Assembly (NCBI RefSeq): GCF_000740895.1 | Contig: NC_025263.1 | Location: 1,612,001 to 1,676,000, forward strand | DNA: 64,000 bases | Source of the DNA: Theileria orientalis strain Shintoku | Taxonomy: Eukaryota; Apicomplexa; Aconoidasida; Piroplasmida; Theileriidae | Direction of reading: 5' to 3' | Shown: piece by piece, positions 48,965 through 59,993 of the stretch | Position numbering within the stretch: position 1 is the stretch's first letter | How the letters are laid out: each line of letters starts with the position of its first letter | The notes under the pieces: model-generated | What the model saw: the letters and a program-made list of their open reading frames with translations, nothing else | Databases searched by the model: none | Told to the model about the DNA's origin: nothing | Translations under genes and position numbers: made by a program

Positions 48965-49098
48965 GTTGTCGTACTGTTGTTATACGACGGTCGGCTGTTA
49001 TTCACTTAACTAGCGTATAACATTCATCTCTACATATTTAATACCCGGACATTGAGGACCGGGTTGCGATTAAAGCGCTCCATCTAGACCGAGGCCGT

Positions 49099-49817
49099 CT
49101 AGGCGCTTGAATTAATCTGAGCCACGAGCTCAGATATTTCCTCCTTCTGGTCATGAGAAATATGCTCTGATCTCTCCAATGTGCAGCAAGCCTTTACGAG
49201 CTGACTTGCATACCGCTCGCTGCTGACCCTTACGCGCTGAACCAGGGAGAACAAAAGGTCAAACGTGAGCTCTGAAAATCGTGAGTTAAACAGTTGTCAG
49301 ATATTCAGCAAAAAACGTAAGTATCCGCTGAACAAAAGTAAATAAACTTACTGTCGGTGATTCTAGTGTTACTGACGGCGTATAGTACAATCTGAGCGTA
49401 AAAAGACTGATTCGCTATGGTATTTGAATCACTTAGCTGTGAGATAAAGTGGTTGAATTTATTATTAAAAACTAGTTCCGAGTCCAGGAACTGCAACAGT
49501 ATCCTAATGTCAGGTTCGTTGAGCACATTGAGCTTCGAATCGAGCAAATCGAGTAGTGTATTAAAGAGGGAGTGTTTAAGAGTAGTGTCGCCTAATAATT
49601 TTTTAAGCTCCTGAACCGTGAACCTGTACTAACTAGCCGTAACTACCGCAAATACGCATTCAAGATTCCTACCTTCAGATAATTTTGCCAGTTTTGCTGC
49701 GATTGGAACCGTAAGTTCGTTGTTGGCGCTCAACAAATACGATAAAAGGAGCTCTTTTTCGATCAAGAGCAGTTCCTTTCTCAGGTCTAAACGCAATTTT
49801 TCGGTACGTTCGGGCAG
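49099..49817 (-). CDS. Helical protein, three exons; either the 3' end of the giant solenoid gene or a separate gene
   Basis: Exons are about 49817-49656, 49628-49352 (start uncertain: 49628 or 49610) and 49271-49099. The last junction (donor GTAAGT at 49351, acceptor TTTTCAG) keeps phase. The sequence is almost entirely amphipathic helix: LRLDLRKELLLIEKELLLSY, KLLGDTTLKHSLFNTLLDLL, FDLLFSLVQRVRVSSERYAS, ending EISELVAQINSSA. A GTGTAG acceptor at 49818 shows that an upstream exon exists. A phase-0 GTATTG donor inside the end of the giant solenoid gene (near 49966) would join the two in frame and replace its last 11 or so residues. I cannot decide between the options. Confidence 0.5.
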
Positions 49818-49931
49818 CTACACACCCACCCACGTGTACGCAAACTAGCTAGCTGTGTATCTGTATAAACTACTTGTCCAAACGCGCGTTTTTATAAATA
49901 CATAGTGTGTGTGGTAATCCGCGATAACTAT

Positions 49932-52900
49932 CTACGCGAGCGTGAATGGCGTACCCTCGTGGTCCAATACGTTTGTCAACAGTCCCAGTACGTTCGCCGT
50001 CACGACCCTCTTGTCCTCCACCTCCCTCTTGCTGTTCAGAAATAGCTGCGACAGAGTGTTCGAGGTCCGACTCGGCGCCTGCGTCAGCAGCTTCATGATC
50101 GACTCCGTGGAGACGCGCGACAAGTTCGACTCGAAGGTCGTTTTGACGATGGTCAGCATCAGCTGCGACGTGATCTGGTGGTAGTGCCTAATGTTCAGGT
50201 TCAGCAGGTTGCTGAGCAGCTTCAGCAGGTTAAGCCTGTTCTCCCTGCTTCTGTTCGTCGCGCCCTGATTGCTCGTGTTAACTTGTACTCCTGACATGCT
50301 AGCGGGCCCTGACGCTCCTCCGCCGCCTGAAGTCGCGTTGATGAGCCTGATTAGTATTCCAAACAGCTTCAGACACCCTCCCACGAAGTTGTGCACGTTG
50401 CGCTCACTCAGTATCAGCAGCACCTCGACGGGGTTCTTGATCAGACTGCTGCTCGAGTTATTGTTCAGGTACCCGATGCAAAGCTCTATGATCGACGTCC
50501 AGACGTTTTTGCTGCTCCCTCCGCTTCCTTCTTCGCCTCCTCTGCTCCTGTCAGCGTCTCCGACGCTGTAGTTTGTCGTCAGGTGGTCGTGAATCGTGTC
50601 AATCACCGTGCCGAGCTTGTTCGTGTTAATTGAAACCAGCTTGTTGAACAGCATGTACACGTACGTTTCCACCATTTCCATCCCTTTTCCTCCTCCTGAT
50701 CCCACCCTTCCACCTCCAGAACCTGAGGATCCACTAATCATCGTCGTCAGGTGTAGAATGAACGTCAGGTACTCCTGCATGAAGTTCGTGACGATCATCT
50801 TGTTGTCCATCAGCTTGTGCAGCATCACAAAGTACAGCTCCACCGGGCTTTCCTCCCCGGTGAGGCCGTTGCAACTGCTCTCTACCACCTCGAGTATCTC
50901 CTTTATCAGCAGGTAAATTAGCTTGTAAATGTTATCGTTGTCTATTGAGTGCAGGAACCTGTCCAATAAATCCGAGTTGCCACTAAAACTTGCCGACTGA
51001 CCCTTACTGCTAAAACTACCACTGTTTGCATTAAAGTTGCTGTGGCTACCACTGCCGGAGTTGTTATTGGTATGGTTACCACCGCTAGCGTTGTTATTGC
51101 TATGGCTACCACTGCTTGCGTTAATATTGGCAGTTGCAGCCGTGGAGGCAGTGCTGCAGTGGAGCCCGTTGAGAATCGACAGGAGCTGGAAGAACTCCTC
51201 CTTGTTGTCCAGTATCAGCTCCCCGCCGTTTATGTTGCACAGCTTCAGGAGCAGCTCCAGGATCATGTCGTTCTTGTGGTTTCCAGCCCCAGCGTCCTCA
51301 CTGTCCGCCTCCAGGTTCGAGTGGTACGTGCCCACCAGCTGCTCGAAGATGTACTCGAAGTAGTCGTTGTTGTAGCTGACCAGGTAGTAGACCGAACGCA
51401 CCGCGTCGTCCTCTCTGCTGTACACCACTTCCGCGCTGTCAGCCCCCTCGCCTTCCTCCGTTTCCGTGCACTCAAACACCGACAGGAACGAGGGTATGAT
51501 CGTCGCCACGAGCACGTTCGAGTAGTGGTTCGAAATCAGCGAGAGCGACTCGAGCGCGTACTTGCAGCACTTGTGGTACCTCAGGCACCTCGTGAGGAAC
51601 GACACCACCTCGTCCAGCTTCCTTCGCGGGTCCGCCAGCTGATCCTGCTGTTCTGCCGCCTGGTCCTGGTGCTTCAGCTTCGACAGGTCACTGGTCGTCG
51701 TGTAGTAGGTGTGAATCCCCAGGCAACTTCCCACCAGAATCGAGTCGGTCGACATGCCAACGCTGTCCTTCTTGGCTTTCGTCTGCCAACTCGTGTGCGG
51801 TATGTACACTGCCCTACTCGTCGTGAACAGCGTCGTTTTTTTCTGTGAGTTCCTCCGACCTTCCACCCCTTCCGCCGACTCTCTTCCCGGGCCACCTGTT
51901 GAAACCAACTCGCTGGATGGCGGCGATCTCTCCACATAATTCATTATGTAAAATATGCTGTAGTCGTCCCCAGGCGTGCCATCAAACCCTTCCATACCCC
52001 CGTTGCTAACGCCAGCACAGTCCATGTCGCGGTTGGCGACCTTAGTTGTACCAGCATCCACATCCCGGCTAATAATACCTCCCATTTCAACGTAGTCATT
52101 ATCATTACCTACTTTGTCATCGTCAACAGCCCCGTCGGGTCCAACAACTTGGCAAGAATCAGCAACGGGTGGGCTCAGCAACCTGTCCAACACCGAGCCT
52201 GAGTACGAGGGGTACCTGTCCAGCATGAACTTCAGGCACCTGTTCGCTATCAGCTTGTTCTCCACGCTGTTGTAGAACAGGTTGTCGAAGATCACTGCTA
52301 TCAGCACTCTGACGATCGTGTTCAGGATGTACTGGATGTTGTGTAGCTTTATGAAGCGCGTGATGTTGACGTTCACTGCGTCGTTGGGGTCAAACTTGTT
52401 CAGGTATATGTAGCTCCATATCAGCTTCTGCCGCGCGTCCATCTCCCTGGTGGCTGCGTTGGTGGCTGCGGTTGACGCCTGGAAGAAATGGTTCAGCGGG
52501 TAATCGCAGCTGAGCACGAACTGTGGGTTTATGAACAGGTACACCAGCTTCAGCAGCGTCAACTTCAGCTCCGCCCTCCCTTCCGACGACGAACCACTGC
52601 AACTTGCCGGCGCATTTTCCGGTGAGCAGTCGCCGTTGATCGACGATTCATACGAGTTAACTCCATCTACTGAATCAGTGAGTCCCGAGTAGGAGCGACC
52701 GTACACGCTCTCTCCACCGTCACCTGTGCTAGTTCCGGAGACTGCACCGTTGGCACCTATTGCAACCGTCGAGAACGGGTACAGACTGTATAGCAGATAG
52801 TAAACTATCAGCCTGTTCACTCTGTCCTTCTGCCTATCTAAGGCGCCACCAGCGGCCTTCGTCACCTCTGGGGAGCCATGCTTTGCCGTACCTATTGTGG

Positions 52901-55900
52901 CGCCCGTGCTAGTACTTGGCGGAAATATGTGGCCGTTGTTTATGAGCACCAGCGACGTGAACACGTGCGCCAGCGTGCTGTTGAACTCTCCATGGCTGAA
53001 CAGCCTGATCAGCATCGCCAGTATCGAGTTAATGTTCGCGTTCACCAGGTCGTGGCAGCTGTACGGCAGGTACACGAACATGCTTATGTAGGCCGCCAGC
53101 TCCTTCATCCACTGCCTTGCATCCGCTCCAACTTCCACGCTGTTGCCCGTGACGTTCGTCAGCCCTGAGGAGCTCGAACTGTAGCTGCTCGAGGCGTGTG
53201 CGAAGTCGTAGATGTGCCTGTAGAACCCGTTGACTATGTGGAACTTGTAGTCGTCGTGCAGGTGCATCAGCAGGTTCGATATCAGGTTGCACACCAACAG
53301 CTGCTCGCTCGTCTCCACTGGCTGCTGTGATACCACTCCTCCCTGCTTACCTCCGCCCACTCCCTGCGTACTCAGCGACGCGAACCTCTCTCCGTGTATC
53401 AATTCGTGTTTCAGCTTCCCAAAGAGCACGTATATCAAATCATTGCCTTCAAAGTCGTCTGCCGACCTGCCACCGCCGTCAGTTACTCCCTCACTGCCGG
53501 CCCTACTCCAGCCACTAGCCCTATCACTGGTTAACTTGGTAGTTGTGCCGGGAGCAGTTCTGGTATAACAGGTTGTAATGGCACTAGTTCTAGTATCGCC
53601 CGTACCGTTGCCACTAGCTGCGTTAGAACCATTCCTATCGCCATTAGTTGCGTTATCTCCTGTCGCATGGCCACCGTCCGTACTGGAACCGGTAACAAAA
53701 CTATACTGGAGCGAAAACAGCCTCATCAACTCCAAAATACTGCTGTAAACGTCCTGTATAGGGTCATATATCAGGTGTAACAGCAAGTACAGCACGTTGT
53801 GCGCATAATAACTCAGCGTCTCCAGCGAACGCGTCTCCCTAAGCAGGTGCGTCGATATCAGCACCAGCTTCAGCTTCAACTTGCTGATCTTGATGCACTT
53901 GGCTATCAAGTAGTTGAGCAGCGTGATGTCCATCTTCAGCGTCTCAGCACTGCTAACGCCGGCTCCTGCGGCGTTAGTGGTGCTGAGACTGTGAACTGCC
54001 GGCCCCTGTTCGCAGGACCCACTCACTCGGTCGACGAGGCTGACCAGGTTCTGATCGTTGGGCACCGTCAAGGCGCTAACCAGGGACTTCCTGTGCTCGT
54101 AAAACACCGACGCTTGCCCCAAGAGGCCCACGAACGAGTTGATTATGCGGACGCTGAGGCTCTTCAGCCTACTGTTGATGTTAATCGCGTACTCGTTGAC
54201 CACGTCCAGCACCCTCAGCAGGTTGTTGTCCAGGAGCATGTGCGCGAAGTTCGTTATCAGGAAGTTGAGCAGGTACAGGTTGTAGTACAGAAGCGCGTTT
54301 TTGCTGATCTTGGCTCCGTGCTTCGGCGACCCGCCGGCTGCGCCGCTGCTGTTCGGCGTGAGGTTGTTGACCACTATGGTGTAGAATGCGTTAAAGTTGA
54401 CCAAGGCCAGCCTCTCCCACCTCCCTCGATCGCCCTCTTCCTCGCCGCTGCCTCCATCGTCCACTTTCACCAGTGCACTGATGACTCTCTTCAGCGAGTT
54501 TATGTAAACCACGTTGTTGGACATGACGTGCAGCAGCTCGTACAGGTTGCTCAGCTCGTTGCCGTACTCCACTACTATGCTTTCCAGCAGCACTACGCTC
54601 GCTGCGTCGGCCACTGCACTCCCCTTGTCGCCGCCACTCAGTCCTCTAGTTGACTCTGAATGGTCCCTGGTCGACGTTGTGGCATTGCTCATGGTCGCTA
54701 TCATCGATTCCAAGTGCTGCTCGTACGCGTGGCTGTTAATACTGCTGTTGACGCCCACCAACTTGTTCACGAAGTGGTATCTGTACGCGTCTCTTCCGCT
54801 TCCTCTACTCGGACTCTTTACCGGGCAGGTGGCCCTGTTAACTCCGTCTGCCACTGACAACAGCACCAGGAATATCGACGTGTACCTGCTTTCCCTCAGC
54901 GCGTAACTGTAGTACAGGTTCAACTGATCCGTCGCGTAGCTCGTGCTTATTTTTGTCAAACTAAACAGGCTCAGCAGCGTCTGCTTCGCCTCACTGATCA
55001 GCGTCGCGTCTGCGTTAAACGGTATCAGCTGCAGCAAGTTTTCTATCGTCCTTGTCACTGATTGCGACAGCTCCTTCATCTGCTCTGACTCACTCGGCAC
55101 TCCTGACTGCTGTACCTTAATGTTAAGCAGTCCTGTTGTTATCAGCAACACCATTAACATATCCGTCGTATTACCGTCCTGTCCTGTCCGTTTCCTCTCA
55201 TTAGTCATGCCATCAGATCCTCTTATCGCACTAGCGCCTCTGTTTACGTCACCATGACTCGCATTAGTGGTGATAACACTGCTATCGCGGCTGGCACTAG
55301 TGGTGGTAACAACGCTATCATGACTCGCATTATCACCGGTACCAATGCTGTGGAAATCCGGCTTAAGCGCATCGTACCTCCTTGTAAGCTCCTCAATCAA
55401 CCCTGCCACTCCATCAAGCGCGTTCACCACATCCACGCCCTCAACTACCAGCCTAATGCTCCCCAGCAGATGCTGATAGTAGTTCACGTAACAGTACTTG
55501 TCCAGCAGGTACAGCAGCACCTTCTCCTGGTCCCTTCCGCCCTTCAACTTCTTCCTCAAGAGTGCGTTGAGCAGTTCGTAGAATTTCGACTTGTCGCTGA
55601 ACTTGTCTGCGTATCGATTGAACAACTCCAGGAACGACATCGGCTCGTAGTGCTTGCAGTAGTAGTTGCTGAACACCTCTATGTTATCTTCGCGGCCACT
55701 GCCTGTAACTGCTGGCATATCTATCATGTACAGCTTAAACAACTCAATGATATCATTCTCCCTCGACTCATTCCTGTGTTCAACTCCCAAGTCTCCTTTC
55801 GTTTCAAAAAGTGCCAAATAAGTCTCCAATTTAACCTTTTTTACTATTCCAAATTCCTCTTCAAACACTTCTGTTTCCGCAATCTCCCTCTCAAATTCAT

Positions 55901-58900
55901 CCAATCCGCCATCACTAGTACCGTTACTGCTGCTACCACTATCCTTTAACGGTGACCTCGTACTTCTGCTACTACTGTTGTTACCACTATCCTTTAACGG
56001 TGACCTCGTACTTCTGCTACTACTGTTGTTACCACTATCCTTTAACGGTGACCTCGTACTTCTGCTACTACTGTTGTTACCACTATCCTTTAACGGTGAC
56101 CTCGTACTTCTGCTACTACTGTTGTTACCACTATCCTTTAACGGTGACCTCGTGCTGATACTACTGCTACTACTGCTGTTACTACTAGCAATAGCACCAA
56201 CACTACCATTGCCATCCCTCGACACTGACCTCCTTAGACAGTCACTAGAAATTTCTGATACCAATCCCAGTATTGCCTTAATGTTTGTCAAGAAGTACAG
56301 GTGAAACAGATACGCCAAGTTGCTTCTATCGATCAAGTATCCCAAATTACTCAACAACTCGACACTTTCCCTCCTTCTAACGTGCAAATAGTACACATAC
56401 TTGAATACGTTGACGTCAAACGCGTACTTGTTCTTCAGCATCAGCAGCACTGCGTTATAAATCGTTTCAACTCCTTCCAGCCCTTCTTCGCTGTTAGTGT
56501 CCAAACTTGGTCCCAACCCCTCACTCGTGGTAACTACTAGACGACACACAACGTGGTTAATCACTGTAAAACACTCTACCAGGCAGTTACAATTCAGGTT
56601 ATCGCACAGCAACTGCAACAGTCCAACACCGCCTAATTCACCAGTCCCACTAACACTATCATCTTCACCATTTTTACCATCTTTATTATCTTCACCACCT
56701 ATACCATTTTTACCTTCTTTATTATCTTCAACATCGTCACTCCTATCCTCTCCACCACTTCTACCTAGCCTCCTCTCACCAGCACCATTGCTTCTACTCA
56801 AACCATTACTCGACGTACTATAACTTGGTGCGTACAAATATGCTATCATCTCCGCTGAGGTCGCGTTGTTGAACACAACGTCCAACATTGTCCTCATCAG
56901 CATTCTATTAAAGTGCCTAAACACCTTAATCGCGTTAACCTTGAGCACTACGTAGAACAGCAGCCTGAAATTGTCACTACTAATGCCAATCCCACTCGTC
57001 AACCTGTCTTTGCTACCACCACCATTGCTGACACTGTTTGCACTGTTGTTGTTGACAATACTGGGACGGTTGTTGTTGACAATACTGGGACGGTTGTTGT
57101 TGACACTGCTTGCACTTTTGTTGTTGGCACTATTTCGGCTCTTTAGCTGGCGGTAAAACACGTTGTACAACATGTTGTACACGTTCACGACCTGGTTCAG
57201 AACCTCCAGCCTCTCCTTGTACACCAGGTAACTTCTATATGCCTTGATGCTGTCCAGGTCCGCCCTCTTTATGTTTTTGCTCTTCAGGATCTCACTCTCG
57301 TTTTCAATCATCTGCACGTCGTCGTACACGTTGTACAGCGCATCTACTTCGTCCTCTCCGGCGGCCGTGGTGAGTATGTTATCCATCATGGTGTTCGTCA
57401 TGGCCGAGTTTGAACTTACGTTGTTAACGTTAACGCTCAAATACCTCTGGCAGTTTTCCAGCAAACTCGACAGCAGAAACGGCATTACGCAGTCAAGCTG
57501 CCCGAACGTGAGCAGAAACGACAGGTCCACGTTGTGTTTATAAAGCAGCCGTGTCAGCTTTACGAGCGACTTAACCACACTCCCGCGGCCCTCCGCGGTG
57601 CCCATCGCCCTATTAACCACTGCATTCCGAATGCTGTGGTTAATAGTGCTGAAGACCATGGGAAAATTCCTTTTCAGTTCCACGTAGTCGTGCCTGTGCA
57701 CACTTGGACTGGTCATCGCAAATACACACAACAAACTCAAGTTGACGTCAGTTGCTATCCTATCAGAGAACAACCTGTACAGATGATACAAAAGCCTCCT
57801 ACTGTGCAACCTCTTCACTAAAACAACCAAAAACATGCTTGCGATGTCTTCCACGTCTAACGTGCTCATCATGTTGTTGATGTTCCTAATTAACAGCCCA
57901 CTAACGCCTGTGAGTCTACTGTACAGTTGTAACAAACTATGGTACAGCTGCAACTGATTTGATGAACCATTGTTGACGTAGCTGCCAACAAAAGACTCCA
58001 AATCAACTCCTGAGCCTGCCCTTGTTAACCCCAAGGACCCACCACTACTCTTTACCAGGTGGTAGTAGTAGTGGAACGCGAGAAGTGTGTAGTACAAGTC
58101 CAGCCCGTCAGCGTCCAGCTTTCCAACCAACTTTACATCCGCGCCAAGTTTAAGGCTCAAGTACAGCGACTGGGCCAGCGTCAGCCTATATATGGGCTTA
58201 TCAACCACGTTGTTGTATATCTTAGCAACCACTGCTCTGTCCAGCTTATCTGCACCACCACTCGAACGGGACGCACCATCTACGGTACTCAGTGGATCGT
58301 GGTAAATCATGATCACTGACTGCAAAATGCAATTGACATGGGAATCGCCCACTGCTCCTATGCTGTTGAACAGCTTCACCAGTATACTCAGCAGCCGATC
58401 GTCTCTGCTCAGCAGGTACAGGTTCGTTGTGAATTTGATGAAGTTGACCTGCACCTTGCTGAACAACTTATTGTTGCAGTTTCTGTCGATAGTTGCGATG
58501 TGCCTGTCCACCACTCCCTTCCAGTCTGCGTGAGTGTTCTGTCTACCATTCAACACTTCCTCCGTCGTACCAGCCACCCCTTTACGTGAGCAGCGCAAAG
58601 ACTCGCTAAGTAGTGCCAAACCACCGGTACTCAAATGGTATGGACTACACATTATGAGGGCCAAGATTGCCGATACCTTCTCCGTCTCGTCCCTGCCGCT
58701 TGTACTGGCGACATGTGACAGCAACCTTCCCACCAGGTCACTCAGTCGATACCCCGTGGATTCACGCCCGTGAACGTGTATTGAAACCGATAGCATCTCC
58801 AATATTTCCACGACCAGGCTGTCGAAGGGGTAACTGCACAGCAGCACCAGCAGGTCGTACAGGTTCCCTAGCGCGCTAACGTCGACGTTTCTGAACAGAA

Positions 58901-59504
58901 TCGCGAGAACGTGCAGCACACTCGTGCTACTTCTCTTCAGCTTCCTCACGACGTCGTCCATGAACTGCGCGCAGTCTTCCCTGTCAAGCAGCTTAAGGTG
59001 CTTATGAAACAGCAACAGCAGATAGTGGTTCGCGGCCTTCTCGTTCACCACGTCCCTGATAAGTGCCACCAGGGCTGATTTATGACCTGCATTGGCTGCG
59101 TTACTAAACCTATCCAGCTCATAGCGCAGGTATAGAATCACGAAGTTGCTCCTACACTCTGCCTCCTCAAGCTCGACACTCCCAGAAACCTGGCAAACCT
59201 TGACAAGCTGGTCCAGCAATGACGTAATCAACCGAGTCTGACTGCTGGAATAGAGTTTTAAGAGTGATTTGTTGATGGAATCCACCAAGGTGTGAACATA
59301 CGTTTTTAGATCGTTTTCGCTGTACGTGCCAGCTGTTTTACATAAATTTCCACTTTCATCGGTGTTTATATTATTATTGCACAAATTTAGACCCTTACAA
59401 ACACGCTTAAGCTGGTCTTTTAGGGCCAAAAGATCATGTTTCAAAATCCTCCCCGTCTCAAGTCTCCGTAAAATTTTGGGGTCAATATACAGAAAATTAT
59501 CCAT
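49932..59504 (-). CDS. Giant alpha-solenoid (HEAT/ARM-like) protein, function unknown
   Basis: A single open frame of about 3,190 residues from Met at 59504 (MDNFLYIDPKILRRLETG); a Met 37 codons earlier at 59615 would add a hydrophobic stretch and is less likely. Composition is dominated by Leu-rich helical pairs (LYDLLVLLCSYPFDSLVVEI, LHVLAILFRNVDVSALG, ALESLSLISNHYSNVLVATI) as in HEAT/ARM scaffolds such as Ecm29, Gcn1, Utp10 or Mon2, but I cannot pick one. Low-complexity insertions interrupt it: Asn/Ser tracts, an NNNRPSIV repeat (about 57040-57120), a 48-base repeat (55935-56158) and the 177-base segment shared with the RbgA-like gene. It has no signal peptide with the chosen start. The true C-terminus may lie in the exons at 49099-49817. 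Confidence 0.7.
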   Translation of the reverse strand: MDNFLYIDPKILRRLETGRILKHDLLALKDQLKRVCKGLNLCNNNINTDESGNLCKTAGTYSENDLKTYVHTLVDSINKSLLKLYSSSQTRLITSLLDQLVKVCQVSGSVELEEAECRSNFVILYLRYELDRFSNAANAGHKSALVALIRDVVNEKAANHYLLLLFHKHLKLLDREDCAQFMDDVVRKLKRSSTSVLHVLAILFRNVDVSALGNLYDLLVLLCSYPFDSLVVEILEMLSVSIHVHGRESTGYRLSDLVGRLLSHVASTSGRDETEKVSAILALIMCSPYHLSTGGLALLSESLRCSRKGVAGTTEEVLNGRQNTHADWKGVVDRHIATIDRNCNNKLFSKVQVNFIKFTTNLYLLSRDDRLLSILVKLFNSIGAVGDSHVNCILQSVIMIYHDPLSTVDGASRSSGGADKLDRAVVAKIYNNVVDKPIYRLTLAQSLYLSLKLGADVKLVGKLDADGLDLYYTLLAFHYYYHLVKSSGGSLGLTRAGSGVDLESFVGSYVNNGSSNQLQLYHSLLQLYSRLTGVSGLLIRNINNMMSTLDVEDIASMFLVVLVKRLHSRRLLYHLYRLFSDRIATDVNLSLLCVFAMTSPSVHRHDYVELKRNFPMVFSTINHSIRNAVVNRAMGTAEGRGSVVKSLVKLTRLLYKHNVDLSFLLTFGQLDCVMPFLLSSLLENCQRYLSVNVNNVSSNSAMTNTMMDNILTTAAGEDEVDALYNVYDDVQMIENESEILKSKNIKRADLDSIKAYRSYLVYKERLEVLNQVVNVYNMLYNVFYRQLKSRNSANNKSASSVNNNRPSIVNNNRPSIVNNNSANSVSNGGGSKDRLTSGIGISSDNFRLLFYVVLKVNAIKVFRHFNRMLMRTMLDVVFNNATSAEMIAYLYAPSYSTSSNGLSRSNGAGERRLGRSGGEDRSDDVEDNKEGKNGIGGEDNKDGKNGEDDSVSGTGELGGVGLLQLLCDNLNCNCLVECFTVINHVVCRLVVTTSEGLGPSLDTNSEEGLEGVETIYNAVLLMLKNKYAFDVNVFKYVYYLHVRRRESVELLSNLGYLIDRSNLAYLFHLYFLTNIKAILGLVSEISSDCLRRSVSRDGNGSVGAIASSNSSSSSSISTRSPLKDSGNNSSSRSTRSPLKDSGNNSSSRSTRSPLKDSGNNSSSRSTRSPLKDSGNNSSSRSTRSPLKDSGSSSNGTSDGGLDEFEREIAETEVFEEEFGIVKKVKLETYLALFETKGDLGVEHRNESRENDIIELFKLYMIDMPAVTGSGREDNIEVFSNYYCKHYEPMSFLELFNRYADKFSDKSKFYELLNALLRKKLKGGRDQEKVLLYLLDKYCYVNYYQHLLGSIRLVVEGVDVVNALDGVAGLIEELTRRYDALKPDFHSIGTGDNASHDSVVTTTSASRDSSVITTNASHGDVNRGASAIRGSDGMTNERKRTGQDGNTTDMLMVLLITTGLLNIKVQQSGVPSESEQMKELSQSVTRTIENLLQLIPFNADATLISEAKQTLLSLFSLTKISTSYATDQLNLYYSYALRESRYTSIFLVLLSVADGVNRATCPVKSPSRGSGRDAYRYHFVNKLVGVNSSINSHAYEQHLESMIATMSNATTSTRDHSESTRGLSGGDKGSAVADAASVVLLESIVVEYGNELSNLYELLHVMSNNVVYINSLKRVISALVKVDDGGSGEEEGDRGRWERLALVNFNAFYTIVVNNLTPNSSGAAGGSPKHGAKISKNALLYYNLYLLNFLITNFAHMLLDNNLLRVLDVVNEYAININSRLKSLSVRIINSFVGLLGQASVFYEHRKSLVSALTVPNDQNLVSLVDRVSGSCEQGPAVHSLSTTNAAGAGVSSAETLKMDITLLNYLIAKCIKISKLKLKLVLISTHLLRETRSLETLSYYAHNVLYLLLHLIYDPIQDVYSSILELMRLFSLQYSFVTGSSTDGGHATGDNATNGDRNGSNAASGNGTGDTRTSAITTCYTRTAPGTTTKLTSDRASGWSRAGSEGVTDGGGRSADDFEGNDLIYVLFGKLKHELIHGERFASLSTQGVGGGKQGGVVSQQPVETSEQLLVCNLISNLLMHLHDDYKFHIVNGFYRHIYDFAHASSSYSSSSSGLTNVTGNSVEVGADARQWMKELAAYISMFVYLPYSCHDLVNANINSILAMLIRLFSHGEFNSTLAHVFTSLVLINNGHIFPPSTSTGATIGTAKHGSPEVTKAAGGALDRQKDRVNRLIVYYLLYSLYPFSTVAIGANGAVSGTSTGDGGESVYGRSYSGLTDSVDGVNSYESSINGDCSPENAPASCSGSSSEGRAELKLTLLKLVYLFINPQFVLSCDYPLNHFFQASTAATNAATREMDARQKLIWSYIYLNKFDPNDAVNVNITRFIKLHNIQYILNTIVRVLIAVIFDNLFYNSVENKLIANRCLKFMLDRYPSYSGSVLDRLLSPPVADSCQVVGPDGAVDDDKVGNDNDYVEMGGIISRDVDAGTTKVANRDMDCAGVSNGGMEGFDGTPGDDYSIFYIMNYVERSPPSSELVSTGGPGRESAEGVEGRRNSQKKTTLFTTSRAVYIPHTSWQTKAKKDSVGMSTDSILVGSCLGIHTYYTTTSDLSKLKHQDQAAEQQDQLADPRRKLDEVVSFLTRCLRYHKCCKYALESLSLISNHYSNVLVATIIPSFLSVFECTETEEGEGADSAEVVYSREDDAVRSVYYLVSYNNDYFEYIFEQLVGTYHSNLEADSEDAGAGNHKNDMILELLLKLCNINGGELILDNKEEFFQLLSILNGLHCSTASTAATANINASSGSHSNNNASGGNHTNNNSGSGSHSNFNANSGSFSSKGQSASFSGNSDLLDRFLHSIDNDNIYKLIYLLIKEILEVVESSCNGLTGEESPVELYFVMLHKLMDNKMIVTNFMQEYLTFILHLTTMISGSSGSGGGRVGSGGGKGMEMVETYVYMLFNKLVSINTNKLGTVIDTIHDHLTTNYSVGDADRSRGGEEGSGGSSKNVWTSIIELCIGYLNNNSSSSLIKNPVEVLLILSERNVHNFVGGCLKLFGILIRLINATSGGGGASGPASMSGVQVNTSNQGATNRSRENRLNLLKLLSNLLNLNIRHYHQITSQLMLTIVKTTFESNLSRVSTESIMKLLTQAPSRTSNTLSQLFLNSKREVEDKRVVTANVLGLLTNVLDHEGTPFTLA
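50980..51156 (-). repeat. Dispersed in-frame low-complexity segment, copy 2 (in giant solenoid gene)
   Basis: Reverse-strand counterpart of 25180-25356, with the same length and reading frame. Codes for residues about 2783-2841 of the solenoid protein (counted from 59504). Differences include T/S and A/N replacements plus a few silent changes. Confidence 0.93.
55935..56158 (-). repeat. 48-bp tandem repeat in the giant solenoid gene
   Basis: Four full copies and a partial fifth, starting at 55935, 55983, 56031, 56079 and 56127, nearly identical. Each encodes a 16-residue unit containing STRSPLKDSGNNSSSR. The Ser-Pro with nearby Lys resembles a proline-directed kinase site. Copy identity implies recent expansion. 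Confidence 0.93.
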
Positions 59505-59615
59505 TAAAAACAGAACATATAGTAAATTAGATACTGGTTTTGTGATCTTAAAAAAAAACTTCCACAAACTGATTGAGAAATTGGCGATATGGCTTTGATT
59601 CAGAGCAACATACAA

Positions 59616-59993
59616 AGCTTCATATGTTTAGAGTATAATTATAAATTTACACATTTGATATTATACAAACTCAATTATTATACAAAAATGACAAGAATCT
59701 AAATAATATACAGTGAAAAAATAAGATGCCTTGTAGCTGTTATGCCACCCACATGTGTAGGCACAAAGTTAAATTAATAACAGTTTTTTACCAAAAATGT
59801 AAACCTTCTTCGATCCAACCCAAATAAAATGAATATCTAATTCTAATATTACTAAAATATATAAGAGCTTGCCAGATTTTGTTAAAAAAGTCCTTCTACT
59901 ACCCAAGTACGTCTCCTTTCAAGGTCGATCCCTGAGCTTAAATATCATAAATGATGTGTAAATTATGTAAAAATATACATCATATAATATATA
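59616..59993. promoter_or_regulatory. Divergent AT-rich intergenic region
   Basis: Between the giant solenoid gene (minus) and the 1,005-residue membrane protein gene (plus). Very AT-rich, no gene seen; should hold both promoters. Confidence 0.45.

Noticed and set aside
50980..51156. Chance similarity of low-complexity sequence as the cause of the shared 177-base segment
   Set aside because: The match is base-level, non-periodic, in frame and of equal length, which simple compositional bias does not produce.
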